A DNA stretch of 64,000 bases from Uranotaenia lowii (GCF_029784155.1 NC_073692.1:19532126-19596125); one strand, 5' to 3'. Numbered from the stretch's first letter, positions 44,128-55,680 are shown. The notes: generated by a model from the sequence alone, not told the origin. A program made the numbers and translations.

Positions 44128-47100
44128 TTACAATTGGTGCAGTAATTTTGTTTGTTTTAAATATTCTATCAATTTGGATTCTCTTTGTTCATTGTTAGAT
44201 AGCACTTCGCTGATGTCTCCTTGGATTCCACATGTTGTTCTTATTGAATTGTATTTGCGACATTCTAGTAGGATGTGTGGAACTGTCAGTAATGTGTTGC
44301 AGGTATCACATAGTTCTCGGTTTCTAAGGAATAGTCCCGAGTGCGTCAGTCTTGTGTGACCGATACGCAGTCGACATAGTGCACGTGTTTCCTGGCGTTG
44401 TTTGCGGTCGTTCCATGCGTAGGTAGTACATTTGATCTGGCGAAGAAATGGTTGGTGATGGCTTGTCCAAACACTTTCCCAACTTTGTCTGATGATGTGC
44501 TTCAGGTTTCTTATGGCATCTTGTGCTGGAACACCTTGTGCAATGCTGGGCATTGCTCTGGCTTCGTTGGCTAGGCGGTCAGCAAGTTCGTTACCCGTTA
44601 TACCAGTGTGTCCAGGGATCCAGCAAAGAGTTATGTTTTTGAGCTGACCAGCTGTTTCGATGGATTGAATCCACGGATGTTTGGAGGACCCATTTTGAAC
44701 TGCGGTTATGGCACTCGCCGAATCCGTGAAGATTACAAGAGGTGAATCGATGTCATAAACACTTTTAATCGCATTGAGTATGCTGTAGGTTTCAGCCGAG
44801 AATATGGAGCATTCCGGTCGGAGTCGCATTAGTTTTTGAATATTTGAGGACCAGATTCCGCAACCTACCCGGTTGTCAGCTAACGAACCATCAGTATAGA
44901 TGTGTAGATGATTTGAATATTCTCGGTTGATATGTTCAGTGAAAAGAGGTATTGCCTGCATTGAGTTTGCACCGGATCGAAGTTTAAGTTTTAGTTTCCA
45001 ATCAACTTTTATAGTTTTAGCATTCCATTGACGGGGCCCATGTCGCGTTATTGGTTCGATGTACGGTATCTGTTCATTCGTCAAATTCCGGAGTTGTGAA
45101 TTAGCTCTCTGAATTATTGTTAGTGTTTTATTCGAATCTTCTGTAGTAACCCTCTGCTGTCTTAGTATTGCACATTTAGTAAGCTGTTGTACGTAGAGGT
45201 ATTCAAATGGAAGCATTCCAGATTCGGCATAAATTGAAATAATTGGGCTTGTTCGGAAAGCTCCAGTTATACTTCTTACTATAGAATTGTATGCCGGGCG
45301 TAATTTTCTGATGAATTGTTCACTGCCGATACTGATAAATCCGATGCCATAGAATAGTTTCGGAATGGTAAGGCTTTGATGGATTCTCATAAGCGAACTC
45401 CTGTTTCCTCCAGTTAGACGACTTCCCATAATTTGGAACAGCTTTTGGGTTGACTCGAGTGCTTTACGACAGGCCCTAGCATGAGCTGAGAATCGTAGGC
45501 GACGGTCAACCGTTACTCCCAGAATTTTAGCGACATTGACTTCTTCAATTAGTGTCCCGTTGATTTGCAGACGGGGAACACTGTAGTGTTTGTATTTTCT
45601 ACAGACGTGTAAAAGTTGCGATTTAGATGGCGATAAAGAAAATCCCGTGGTAACCGCCCAGCGATGAATTGTGTTCATAGCTTCCTGAAGTCGACTCCTT
45701 ATTAGTGTATGGTCTTGTCCCCAAGCTATTACAAGTATGTCATCGGCATAGACAAGAAGTTTAATATTTGAGGATAGTTGCTCGAAAATTGATTCCATTG
45801 CAATCAAAAAAAGGGTTACGGAAATCACCGATCCTTGTGGGACACCGTTTTCTTGTACTTTCAAGGCAGAGAGTTTCCCACTCACTGAAACAGAAAACGT
45901 TCGGTTCATGAAAAAATTGTTGATGTATTTACCAAGATTTCCTTTTACACCCCAAGCTGATAGTGTTGTGAGGATTGGGTGTCGCCAAACTTTGTCATAG
46001 GCTTTACAGATATCGAGAAGGACCATTTCACAGTGTTGCCTCTCCTGTAAAGGTGTTTCTAGAATCGATTCCAGGTCAGAAAAGTATGATTCGGTACCTC
46101 TACCACTAATGAACGCGTATTGGTTTTTGCTGAGACAGTTGTTTTGATGCAGAAAATGTAATAATCTCCGATTGACCATCCTCTCCATGACTTTGCCAAC
46201 GCAGTTAAGTAATGTTATAGGACGGTTATTGTCAGGTTCTCTGGCATTTCTACCCGGTTTTGGAATAGCAATGACCAGCCCATTCTTCCATTCTGGTGGT
46301 ATTAATCCAGTTGCCCACACTTCGTTAAATACATTCAGAAGCGTATATTTAACGGGTAGGGGGAGCCGTTTTAACATAAGGTAATTTATTGTATCGAATC
46401 CTGCAGATTTTCCGCTGGCTCTATCGAGTGCCCAAAGTAACTCACTAATGTTAAAAGGAATGTTAAAGTCGAGTTCTTCTCCTCCATCAAAAGTTGGGGG
46501 GTTTCTTTCAGCCTCGCGTTTCATGCTTTGAAAATCGGAGGCGTAGCTTTCTGTGGCAGATATGTTTTCAAAGTGGTCCGCAAGAATATTAGCAATGTCA
46601 GAAGGATCGGTATAAATATTATTGCTTGAAACTATGCAAGGTTGCTGTATGCTACGTTTTCCTCTTAGGATGTTGACTTTCCTCCATAGAAGAGAAGAGG
46701 AAGTGGTAGGATTGATCTCTTCGATGAAATTTTCCCAGGATTGTTGTTTCGCTTTCCTTACAGTTGTTCTTGCAATGTTCCGAGCTTCTTGGAACTCTTT
46801 AAGGGCTTGTGATTTTCTGGGGTCGTCGTCTCTGATTCTTCGTAAGGCTCGTAATTTCTTTCTTCGCGTCTTAATTGTTTTCGCTACTTCCGGGTTCCAC
46901 CAGGGTACTGATTTTCCACCGAATCTTCCAGTGGTTCGTGGAATGCAGGCTTCTGCAACTTCAACGATTGTGTCGATGAACTGTTGGCTAGTTACTTGTG
47001 TTTCGGGGGGTAAGAGTTCAAGAGTCTTATTTTCAAAACTTTCCCAGTCAGCTTGATCGGTAATCCACCTACGTCGTAGGAGCAATGGTTCGTTAGTTGT

Positions 47101-47997
47101 TGGGATTGAAAGTCGGATTGGAAAGTGATCACTATCCCGACAATCCGCATCTACCGACCAGATGAACTTGTTGGCTATATGGCTCGAAACAAGGGTTAAG
47201 TCTAGAGCAGATGTACGACCGGAAATGGGATCAAGTCTTGTATGCTCGCCGTCATTTAGCAGCACCAGGTTATGTTGAGTGATAAATGTTTCTATCATGG
47301 AGCCCATTCTGTCAGTTCTGAGACTACCCCAGATTTCGTTGTGAGCGTTAAAGTCTCCCATGAGAACATGAGGAGTAGGTAGTTCTTCTAAAAGTTGATT
47401 TAATTTGGTTTGATAGTTGTGAGGGCTAGCTTGGGGAGGAATATATATGGAAATGAAAGTAACTTTGAAAGGATGTAGGATGGTCACTGCAGTTGCTTGT
47501 AGGTCGACTTGGATATTATGGAAACTGTGGGGAATGCTGGAGTTAACTGTCAAACCAACTCCATGTTGGTCATCTCGGTTGTTACCACTTTTTAGTTTCC
47601 AGTTGTAATTTCGAGTGAGGCTGAGTGGAAAAGTTAGATTTTCTGGGCATTTTGTTTCCTGCAGTGCTAAAACTAACGGTTTTTCATCGTTTAGGAGTTG
47701 TTGAATTTCCGGCAAACTTCCTCTTAGGCCCCGGACATTCCATTGTATCGCCATTGCCTTAAAGTCGCGCGGTGTTCGACTTGAGCAAGGCTGGGAAGAG
47801 TCAAATCTTTGGGAGTTTTGTGTGACGTCGCCTACATCTTCTACATTGAGAAGAAGGGGAGTACTTTGACCTTCGCTACATAAAGATCTTGTATTAAAAG
47901 GCTCATTACCCTGAGTGTTAGAATTCCCGCTATTTATAAATTGTTGGGTATAAGTGGTTGAAATAACAGTGTTCGTAGTTTTAGATTGATTGGTCAT
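44128..47997 (-). CDS. I-clade LINE ORF2: endonuclease, reverse transcriptase, RNase H
   Basis: The frame is 1289 codons, starting MTNQSKTTNTVISTT. Residues about 85-310 are an AP endonuclease (QWNVRGLRG, ALQETK, GDFNAHNEIWGS near 212, SALDLTLVS, SDHFPIRLS). The RT spans about 520-830 (RPITLLNCVGKVMERM, LLDICKAYDKVWRHP, NGVPQGSVISVTLFLIAM, LLVYADDILVIA near 750 with the catalytic DD). RNase H spans about 1030-1150 (IYTDGSLADN, SAETYSILNA, FTDSASAI, CWIPGHTGITGNELAD), retaining the D-E-D-H/D residues. A C-terminal CDTC...H...C knuckle ends the protein. ORF2 begins 43 bases after the ORF1 stop, suggesting reinitiation. Confidence 0.95.
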   Translation of the reverse strand: MTNQSKTTNTVISTTYTQQFINSGNSNTQGNEPFNTRSLCSEGQSTPLLLNVEDVGDVTQNSQRFDSSQPCSSRTPRDFKAMAIQWNVRGLRGSLPEIQQLLNDEKPLVLALQETKCPENLTFPLSLTRNYNWKLKSGNNRDDQHGVGLTVNSSIPHSFHNIQVDLQATAVTILHPFKVTFISIYIPPQASPHNYQTKLNQLLEELPTPHVLMGDFNAHNEIWGSLRTDRMGSMIETFITQHNLVLLNDGEHTRLDPISGRTSALDLTLVSSHIANKFIWSVDADCRDSDHFPIRLSIPTTNEPLLLRRRWITDQADWESFENKTLELLPPETQVTSQQFIDTIVEVAEACIPRTTGRFGGKSVPWWNPEVAKTIKTRRKKLRALRRIRDDDPRKSQALKEFQEARNIARTTVRKAKQQSWENFIEEINPTTSSSLLWRKVNILRGKRSIQQPCIVSSNNIYTDPSDIANILADHFENISATESYASDFQSMKREAERNPPTFDGGEELDFNIPFNISELLWALDRASGKSAGFDTINYLMLKRLPLPVKYTLLNVFNEVWATGLIPPEWKNGLVIAIPKPGRNAREPDNNRPITLLNCVGKVMERMVNRRLLHFLHQNNCLSKNQYAFISGRGTESYFSDLESILETPLQERQHCEMVLLDICKAYDKVWRHPILTTLSAWGVKGNLGKYINNFFMNRTFSVSVSGKLSALKVQENGVPQGSVISVTLFLIAMESIFEQLSSNIKLLVYADDILVIAWGQDHTLIRSRLQEAMNTIHRWAVTTGFSLSPSKSQLLHVCRKYKHYSVPRLQINGTLIEEVNVAKILGVTVDRRLRFSAHARACRKALESTQKLFQIMGSRLTGGNRSSLMRIHQSLTIPKLFYGIGFISIGSEQFIRKLRPAYNSIVRSITGAFRTSPIISIYAESGMLPFEYLYVQQLTKCAILRQQRVTTEDSNKTLTIIQRANSQLRNLTNEQIPYIEPITRHGPRQWNAKTIKVDWKLKLKLRSGANSMQAIPLFTEHINREYSNHLHIYTDGSLADNRVGCGIWSSNIQKLMRLRPECSIFSAETYSILNAIKSVYDIDSPLVIFTDSASAITAVQNGSSKHPWIQSIETAGQLKNITLCWIPGHTGITGNELADRLANEARAMPSIAQGVPAQDAIRNLKHIIRQSWESVWTSHHQPFLRQIKCTTYAWNDRKQRQETRALCRLRIGHTRLTHSGLFLRNRELCDTCNTLLTVPHILLECRKYNSIRTTCGIQGDISEVLSNNEQRESKLIEYLKQTKLLHQL

Positions 47998-48040
47998 TGA
48001 TGATTTAAAAAGATATCTGTAAGAATAGCGAGAAAAGTGT

Positions 48041-49414
48041 TTAGTCGTAAGACATATCAGTTTCTGAGTCAGTATCAGTTTCCGATATTATCATGGTTGG
48101 GGTTTCGTTTTGTTTGTGGCTATGTCGTTGAGGCTGTGGGGATTGTTTTTGGTTATCATTTTTCTTCTGTGGCGGCGATCCTGTTCCAGATTTATCCTGT
48201 TTCTTGTTTTGTCGCTTTCTTTGACGCTTCGAGATTATTTTTGAATTTTCTTCTGAGCTTATTGTCGGTTCGGGTTGCTTGCTTACCTGAGTTTCACTGG
48301 AAGTTTGGGCTTGAGCGGCTTGGGACAGATATTTAGGGGTTACCAGTTGCATTTGCAAGGCTTGTATCTGAGACTGGAGGTCTTTGATTTGTTTTTGGTG
48401 TGAAACTTGAAGCTGCTGAGAATGCTGTTTAAATTGTTTTAGTTTTGTTTTTAAGTCTTCGGTTTCTCTTCTAGCATTCGCTTCAGACTCTTTAAGTTTC
48501 GTAATTTCGTTATTTTGTAGGGTTTGGGCAATATTAGAATACGTGTTCTTTTGCCGCCTTTCTGTGAAGATCCTCCTAGCCTCACCCATGGAGAGAGACT
48601 CATCTGTCCTCAGACGAATTATATTTTGCTCCTCGATGCGTTTCGGGCAAAGATTGGAGTAGGACGTATGATTTCCGTTGCAATGAATGCATTTTGCTTC
48701 TGCTTCACATGTGCCTTCATGACTGATCGAACAGTTACCACAAATAGGTTTATTTGAACAACGATTCTTCGTATGTCCATACTGATAGCAAGAACGACAT
48801 TGCATTGGAGAATCATAATATATCTGAACCTTTGTTCTTATAAGCCCGAAAAATATAAATTCAGGAAGAACTGTTCCGTCAATTGTCAAAACAATGTGGG
48901 GTGTATTTATTTTCTTTATACCTTCTTGTCGTTGGATTCTTCTGACACCGATGACCTTTTGCGACTTCAGTTCCTCGAGCAGAACATCATCGCTGATACC
49001 GTCAACTTCGTGGCAGGTTACTTTGCAGAGTCTGCGATTAAGTTTGTTGTGGGATTTGATGGTAATTGGGGTATCGTCTATTAGCCGTTTTAGTTTCCTT
49101 AGTTTATCGGCTTGGGCAGGATTTCTTACTTTTAAAATGTACTGCGTTCCTCTGGCCTCAGTCAGTGCTCCATCGATCTTACCTACTTCGTTCTCGATTG
49201 TCTTTGCGATTAAAAATGGGTTCTTTGGAAGTTGGATCGGGTTACCGAGTTCATCTTCTCCTGTTGCTTGTAGGCTCAGCAGAATCAGTTCTCCTGATTT
49301 GCCCAAAGGATCAATCCATCCAGGGAGTCTGCGGGTTGGGTCTTCGCCTAGCACTTTTTGACCACGTAAAGGATCTGGCGCTTTAGGCGCCAATCCGGCG
49401 CTTGTGCCTGCCAT
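48041..49414 (-). CDS. I-clade LINE ORF1: gag-like nucleic-acid-binding protein
   Basis: I choose the ATG at 49414 (MAGTSAGLAPKAPDPLRG), giving 457 codons; a longer frame would need a non-ATG start. Residues about 60-180 form an RRM-like folded part (ILLSLQATGEDELGN, IVLTIDGTVLPEFIF). Three zinc knuckles follow at about 205-260 (CRSCYQYGHTKNRC, CGNCSISHEGTC, CIHCNGNHTSYSNLC). A coiled-coil-like region (about 310-360) and a Lys/Gln-rich tail complete it. This is the RNA-packaging protein of I-type LINEs. The frame is intact. Confidence 0.93.
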   Translation of the reverse strand: MAGTSAGLAPKAPDPLRGQKVLGEDPTRRLPGWIDPLGKSGELILLSLQATGEDELGNPIQLPKNPFLIAKTIENEVGKIDGALTEARGTQYILKVRNPAQADKLRKLKRLIDDTPITIKSHNKLNRRLCKVTCHEVDGISDDVLLEELKSQKVIGVRRIQRQEGIKKINTPHIVLTIDGTVLPEFIFFGLIRTKVQIYYDSPMQCRSCYQYGHTKNRCSNKPICGNCSISHEGTCEAEAKCIHCNGNHTSYSNLCPKRIEEQNIIRLRTDESLSMGEARRIFTERRQKNTYSNIAQTLQNNEITKLKESEANARRETEDLKTKLKQFKQHSQQLQVSHQKQIKDLQSQIQALQMQLVTPKYLSQAAQAQTSSETQVSKQPEPTISSEENSKIISKRQRKRQNKKQDKSGTGSPPQKKNDNQKQSPQPQRHSHKQNETPTMIISETDTDSETDMSYD

Positions 49415-49862
49415 TGGGCAGCACAAGCACCTTTACGTTTTCTTTCACTGCTCTATTCTAGTATTATCGCCTTAACTTCTGCGCACAGGGAGACTACCAA
49501 TGCGTTGCGTCGTCTACGCAACACGCAGCAGAGCACGCTTGGAGCTAAGTGCTTGCGTGAGAGGTTCTCGAGAGAGCGACTCTCAATTTTCGTGTGGTTT
49601 TCGTGTAAACACAACTATTTCCCTAAACAATAGCACTTTCAACTCCGATCGAAATCGAAACAAAATTATAATAAATGGGGAATTTCACGTCCCTTTGCAC
49701 TAAATCTTCACTCAATCGGATAACCGAACGTCTAATAGAGTTATGGGAAGTATCCACGAGAATATCAGTCCTTCAGAATCAGTATAAAAACGTATCTCTA
49801 TAACCGCTTGAAAACAACCACGCGTCGCTTGGCAAACTTTCACTCGGAATGTAATATTTATT

Positions 49863-50029
49863 GTATTCGTCGATTTGGGGTCATTTTTGAATTTTTCAAA
49901 CCCTGGGCTCTAAAAAGCTTCGTTTAGTTCAAAACTCATCCATGATTTTTTGAGGAATTTTAAAGTAACGTTCACATGAGTAAATTTGAACTTTTATGTT
50001 TGTATTAGAAAATTGAATATTTCGTGCTG
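49863..50029. other. flank between I element and fold-back
   Basis: AT-rich sequence related in inverse orientation to the repeat at 1285-1440. It may be the outer part of the fold-back family. Confidence 0.4.
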
Positions 50030-50465
50030 AAAAATCAACACCATTTTTTATTCTTCTGTGGAACCGAGCCTGCTAATGGGTTTTGTACCAATTTATAAAT
50101 TCTCTGAAGGAAATTTTCCGCTGAACGACTTTGTGAAATACCGTAACTTCGTATCTTATTAGACAAAAAATTTATAAGGTGTTGAATGGGGGCGTGTCTT
50201 TTAGCATTGAAAAACAATAAATTCAATTGACATCACTGTTAGGTGCCTAGCAAGGTATTGCATGACTACTTTTCAATGCTTTTTTTCGCGAGGCACCAGC
50301 AGTGATGTCAATTGAAGTTAGTGTTTTTCAATGCCAAAAGACATACTCCTGTTAAAAAGCTTATTACTTTTTTTGCCTAAAAAGATACGAAGTTACGGTA
50401 AATATTCGACAAAGTTGTTCAGCAAAGAATAAAAAATGCTGTTCATTTTTTAGTACAAAATATCT
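50030..50465. mobile_element. fold-back element (long imperfect inverted repeat)
   Basis: The left arm (about 50041-50250) and right arm (about 50285-50460) are inverted copies with scattered mismatches and small gaps. The arms share the word CAATTGACATCACTG close to the centre and GATACGAAGTTACGGTA further out. The loop is about 35-45 bases. The whole could form one long hairpin. There is no coding sequence, so it is a fold-back/MITE-like element. Part of the left arm also matches 1285-1440. Confidence 0.85.
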
Positions 50466-51351
50466 ACTGCTGCAATCTACAGATTCCAAGGAATCCGATA
50501 GTATTTTCTATTAATTTGTTACATGGTTTTCAATTTACAAAAAATACCAAACGCGCACAAAGGCGCCACTGGTTGGGTGAGCTGGCAGTTAGAAGAATAA
50601 AATCATTCTAGAGAAGGCGATCGTGTGCTGTCAGTTCGCTCAACTACCGTGCTCTTTGTTATTGGAGAATCATCCAACTCTGTTTGTCGCGTGTTGTGTT
50701 CTTTCTAGCGCTTTGCGTAGAACCCACCCATTAGAACTTTCGGTGAAAGACAATAGATATTAACCTTCCAAAGCTGTTCGAGGAAAATATGAGCCGAAGC
50801 TCACATTCAAATTATCATAATCATCATTCCAATGTACTGAGAATTGATTTCTTTTTGTATTTCATTTATCAAAAAAACATGTTACATGTTACCCGACGCA
50901 ATCGTCGGGTTGGGAAACGAAATTTGATTTAAAAATGAAATTATGCAACTTTGGAAATGAATTTGAAATCTGTTAATTTGTTGATTTAGAGGATTTAACG
51001 TGTGAACGCGAATAAAATCTACAGCGCCTAAAAAGTTCAAGAGAAATTTCGGATAATAGGAATTATTTTCGTGCCCTGATGCATGCTGATATGTGGAAGC
51101 ATTTTTTTTTTAATATTTCAACTGTTATATCAAATAAATACAATAAGTGCTTACGTTAAATAAATGTAATTTTAGCGAGCATTTACTCCTGCCTAAAAAT
51201 ATTAAATATTCGAGCTGCTTGTGGTAACCGCTGATCTGCTCAGGCATCCGATGAGATTTCATGTGTTATTTTATATGTTTTGTGCTGATCAGTAGAAGGC
51301 TGTCCTGGTGCTGCATGCGAAATATTCTGTGGAACTTTATAAGTTCTTCAT
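50466..51351. other. intergenic region downstream of the FAMeT-like gene
   Basis: No gene is seen. A small perfect hairpin (ACCCGACG-caat-CGTCGGGT) lies near 50891-50910. Confidence 0.45.
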
Positions 51352-54300
51352 CTACTGACTAACGTAGATTTCATATTCGGCAAATGCCATTTCCTGTCCT
51401 CCGTATGGAATGTAGCAAACACCGTGCGATTGCTGGACTTTTCCCACCGTGACGGAGCCTTCGTGTGGTACACGTCCAATGAACAATGGTTCACCATCCT
51501 CAGATTCTCCGGCCGGCAGAGCATTTGGTGGAATTTCACCTCCGGAAACGGGTACAAATGTACCAGTACCATCACACAGAACTTCGTATTCAGCTTTTGG
51601 GTTTTCTGCGCCTCCCCAGGCAACGTAGCACACCCCATGAGATGCCACAACCTTTCCAGGAATGATGGCTCCTTCGTGCTGTGCACGGCCAATGTAAATC
51701 GGCTCATCGGATCCACCATCGCTTCCACCCACAACGGCACCTGGTGGAATCTCGCCGTTGGCTGCCGGAACCCAGCAAGCTGCCCCTCCCGAAACTAGAG
51801 CAGCAGCCGGAGCCGATGGAGCGGATTCGTTCTGTTCGATGATCCACGATCCACACGCTCCCCAACCGGTGCACACTCCGACAAAGTTGATCGGGAACGG
51901 TTCCGGGTTTTCGTAGGACAAGAAAGCTGCGGCCGCCCCTTCCATGCCGACGGTGATAACTTTCTGCAGAAAAACACCAATACCAATTATTTCCATTATT
52001 CTAAAATTTCAATCGACTATCAGCTTACGTTATCATCGAACCACTTGACCCAAAATCCGCGGAACTCGCCGGCATTCAGCACATCGGGAGTGTCCACCTC
52101 GGCCACATCCGGCTTGGTGCGGTTCTTGCGGATGACCGATTTGCTATTTTTCCAGCCACCGATGAAGACCTCCAGCATCGGGTCCGATTCTTCCGGTCCG
52201 GTAGTCAGCGCCAGATGGGCATCGTTAGCGGCGCGAACCTTGAAGTTGACCACCCCATTCGTAGCCGGGTAGAAGCGGTACTCCAACTTGTCCTCGGTGT
52301 CGAGTTCTGCAAACGGAAAGATAAAAAGGAGAATCATGATTTAAGAGAAGTTTTTGAATAATCGAATATCTTCTATTGATGATGTATTTTCATGAACTTT
52401 CTACTTTACTGTTGTACTAAAAAAGTATGTACCTTTCGTTTGAACAGATTTGAATATTCGACTGCAAGATCGTTATCTCATTGACATTATCATTTTAAAG
52501 TGCCGAAAAAGAGATGCACAGACTTTGCATATGGCCGTCACTTCGTTCTTGGCCGATATAAGACTGAGAGTTGCGCGTGTCGAACGACGCGAGAAGAAAG
52601 TCAGGGGTCGATACGACGTTCGCCGGTTGGAGAATCCAGAGGTGAAAAGAGCATACGTTGAACAGCTCGTATCCCGAGCTTCGGAACTGCCGACAAACGG
52701 AACAGTCGAATGACAGTGGTGTGGAATCAAGAAAGCCTTTATCGCGGCGAGCCATGGTACTCTCGATAAAGTTTGTAGAAGAAGTAGTGAATGGATGTCG
52801 GATGAAACTTGGAGGGTGATCCATGATCGGAGAAAGGCGAAAGTCGCAATTGAGCAGGTATGTACGGGGTCAGCCAAAGAAGCCGCCTGCTAACGATATG
52901 TGGAACTGGGAAAGGCAGTTACGAACTTGTAGACAAGACAAGACAGCCTGGACAAACTCTCTAGCCGAAGAAGACGAAATCACCGTCAACAATGGAGATA
53001 TTCGATTACTTTATGACATTTCTCGCCGCCTTTGTGTTGCAAGGACAAATGCTAGAATGCCTCTAAAAGACCGAGCAGGTCAGTTATTGACCGATCGAAC
53101 AGATCAGCTCAAGCGTTGGACTGAGCATTTTGAACAACTCTTCCGAGTCACGAATAGCGATGGCCAACAGAATTCGCAGCTCGAAGCGCCAACAGTAAGT
53201 CGCATTAGCGTCAACTCGGAAGCGCCCTCGCTGACTGAAATAGAATCGGCAATCAAAGACATGCCTGCCTTGTCAGCACAAATGTTGCACCGCCTTTTCG
53301 CTGACATCTGGGATACTGCAACATTCCCGGCCGACTGGATGCAGGGTATCCTCGTAAAGGTCCCGAAGAAAGGAGACCTGACAGAGTGCGGTAACTGGCG
53401 AGACATAACGTTGATCTGTACAACCCTCAAAGTACTCTGCAAAGTGATCCTGAACAGGATCTAGGAGAAAATCGACGCTACACTCCGACTGTAACAAGCT
53501 GGATTCCGATCCGGGCGATCATTTGTGGACCACATCACAACTCTACTAATAATAGTGGAACAAATCAACGAATTTCAGGACCCTCTTCTACGTTCATTGC
53601 GAAAGAGCATTTGACCGACTGAATCACGAAAACATGGGCTGCTCTTAGACGTCCCAGAGAAACTGGTCCATCTCTTCGAAGCACAGTACGAGGTATTTTC
53701 TTGCAAGGTCTTGCACGACGGTGTCTTGTCCAATCCAATCCCGGTAAATGCTTTTTCTCATCGTAATGGACGACATTGACCTGGCAGACGATATTGTTTT
53801 GCTCGCCCAAAGACAACAAGACATGCAGAGCAAATTCGACGTCCTCACCGAAAGCTCCATGGCAACAGGTCTCAAAATCAATGTCGGAAAGACCAAGTCG
53901 ATGTCCAAGTCAACACAGTCAATTCTTCCAATTTCGTTCTAGCTGGGCAACAAGTTGAGAAAGTGGATTGCTTCCAGTATCTTGGTAGCCAGATAACGCC
54001 TGATAGTGGTACCAGGAAAGATATCGAAACCTGGATCAGAAAGGCCCGATTTGCGTTTGCGAGTTTACGGAACATCTGGCGGTCACGCCAGATCTCTCTT
54101 TGAAGAAAATCCAAACTTCAACTCAAACGTCAAATCTGTTTTGTTCTACGGCTGCGAAACTTGGTGCACATATGCGGTGACAACTCGAAAACTTCAAGTA
54201 TTTGTGAACCGCTGCCTGCGGAGTATCATCCGTACTTGGTGGTCTGGAAACTAGATCTACAATGAGGAACTACATCGCCGGTGTCATCAAAGGGCGCTAG

Positions 54301-55680
54301 AAATCGAGATTCGGGAACGTATTTAAGTGGAGATAGATTGGACACACGCTGCGAAGATATGAGATTTGCAGAGACGCTTGATTGAAACCCAGAGGGACAT
54401 CGAAGGAAAGGCAGACCCAGAAACTCGTGGCGGCGAAGTCTAGCCGCCGAAATACGAACTGTCGACGAGAGACTTGACTGGGACCAAGTGAAGACGCTTG
54501 CTCCGAAATTACCACGGCCCTATGCGCCGGGGAATCGACGCGAGACCATTAATTAAGTAAGTTTTTTTTTTGCCAAATCGAATTTTTAAAACGGACCACA
54601 TAAATTTTTCGTATGATTTGTTGCACTTTAGGTCTTATTCTTTTTTATTATCATGATCAAGAAAAAAGTGGATTAGCAAAATTATTTGTTTATGAATGTT
54701 CTCCAAAATTCCCGATAGTAGACCTATCAAGAAAAAATGCTGATAGGTAATACAATATTTTTTTAACGATTTCAGAGCGGGTTGAAGTCGTGCCATGATG
54801 TAATACGCTTTTTTTTTTAAATATTTACAAAAAAGTACCTTTATAACCTTCTTTTATGACAAACATTTCATTATAAATCCATTTTATTACTCAAATTGTG
54901 ATTTTTTTTGCTTCATTTAAAACAATGACATTTGTCTGGAGGTAAACTTGTCCGTCCCGTATTCCAGATCCCACCAAGAGAGATAACATTTTTCACAAAT
55001 GACTTAATTAACACGTGTTGTGTGATACCGATCACGATGTTACAATTGAAAGTACTGTGCATGTACCTCTACAATTTTAGAAGCATACAAGTCGAGGTCT
55101 GCCAATAACGCTCGGTCGCTAATTGCCGTTTGTCTTTCTCGATGATTGAAGGCATAAGTTTCTCGTCTCCAGCTGTCGACGTGCCACGTTCAGGGATTCC
55201 ACGATCAGTCGAGAATCAATCGTTCAGCATTCTCGCCTAACCCCCCTGGGACATAAATTTTCAAGATTTAAGCAATACTGGTTTTTTATTTCCTCCATCT
55301 TCAGTCATGTGACCCGATGTCAGTTGAAGTATTAAAAAATTCAAATTTTCATCGCCGTTAGAACGGGCCACTTAGCCAGCTAGTTCGGAAAGCTTACCTT
55401 CAAATCTGATGACCGAGGTGGTTTTGGCGGGTGCTTTTCGGTCAGCACTACTACTGTTACTAATAATAATATTATCGATTCCGCTGCTGACGACGACGGT
55501 TTCATCCTGTGAGGTGGCATCGTCTGTTTGCACCTGTGGGCAATCGATAATCTCCACCTCGGACGTCGCCGGACTTATAATGACCGATGGAGCTTCATCC
55601 GAATTTGGCGAATTTGGGTTAGTTACATTGTGCTGTTTTTTCTCTTTCACTCTACGATGAGCAGCCGGTCCTGTTTGCAT
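51352..55680 (-). CDS. FAMeT: farnesoic acid O-methyltransferase-like protein with DM9 repeats
   Basis: Three exons join: 55680-55398, 52306-52029 and 51963-51352, total 390 codons plus stop, with phases 1 and 0. Residues 1-94 are polar (MQTGPAAHRRVKEKKQHN onward). Residues about 95-230 form the Methyltransf_FA-type domain (LDTEDKLEYRFYPATNG, NDAHLALTTGPEESDPMLEV, GGWKNSKSVIRKNRT, FRGFWVKWFDDN, NFVGVCTGWGACGSWII). Residues about 255-390 form a DM9 pair (EPIYIGRAQHEGAIIPGKV, CYVAWGGAENPKAEYEVLC, GEPLFIGRVPHEGSVTVGKV). The family was named for conversion of farnesoic acid to methyl farnesoate in crustaceans, but in insects that activity is doubtful. I infer no enzymatic role from the sequence. 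The start at 55680 is the best phase-consistent ATG; the frame stays open upstream, and a possible acceptor just after it means extra 5' exons cannot be excluded. Intron 1 holds an old RTE copy. Confidence 0.88.
52499..54560 (+). mobile_element. decayed, 5'-truncated RTE LINE copy in FAMeT intron
   Basis: Homology to the intact RTE copies begins in the distal endonuclease (near the ASDHH region) and runs to the 3' end, with a short AATTAAGTAAG tail near 54551. Stops occur at about 52710, 53461 and later, and several deletions remove parts of the RT domain, including most of the segment between VRQG and the LADD box. It is dead. It lies antisense to the host gene. Confidence 0.88.

Larger units (their letters stand above)
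44048..49848 (-). mobile_element. full-length I-clade LINE with intact ORFs
   Basis: The 5.8-kb element is flanked by perfect 14-bp direct repeats, ATGTAATATTTATT at 44034-44047 and 49849-49862. It has a 5' untranslated region (about 434 bases), ORF1, ORF2 and a short 3' untranslated region ending in TAA-rich repeats (44048-44070), as in the Drosophila I factor. ORF2 includes an RNase H domain. Both frames are open, so the copy could be active. It resembles the mosquito I-clade (MosquI-type) elements; that name is from memory. Confidence 0.93.
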
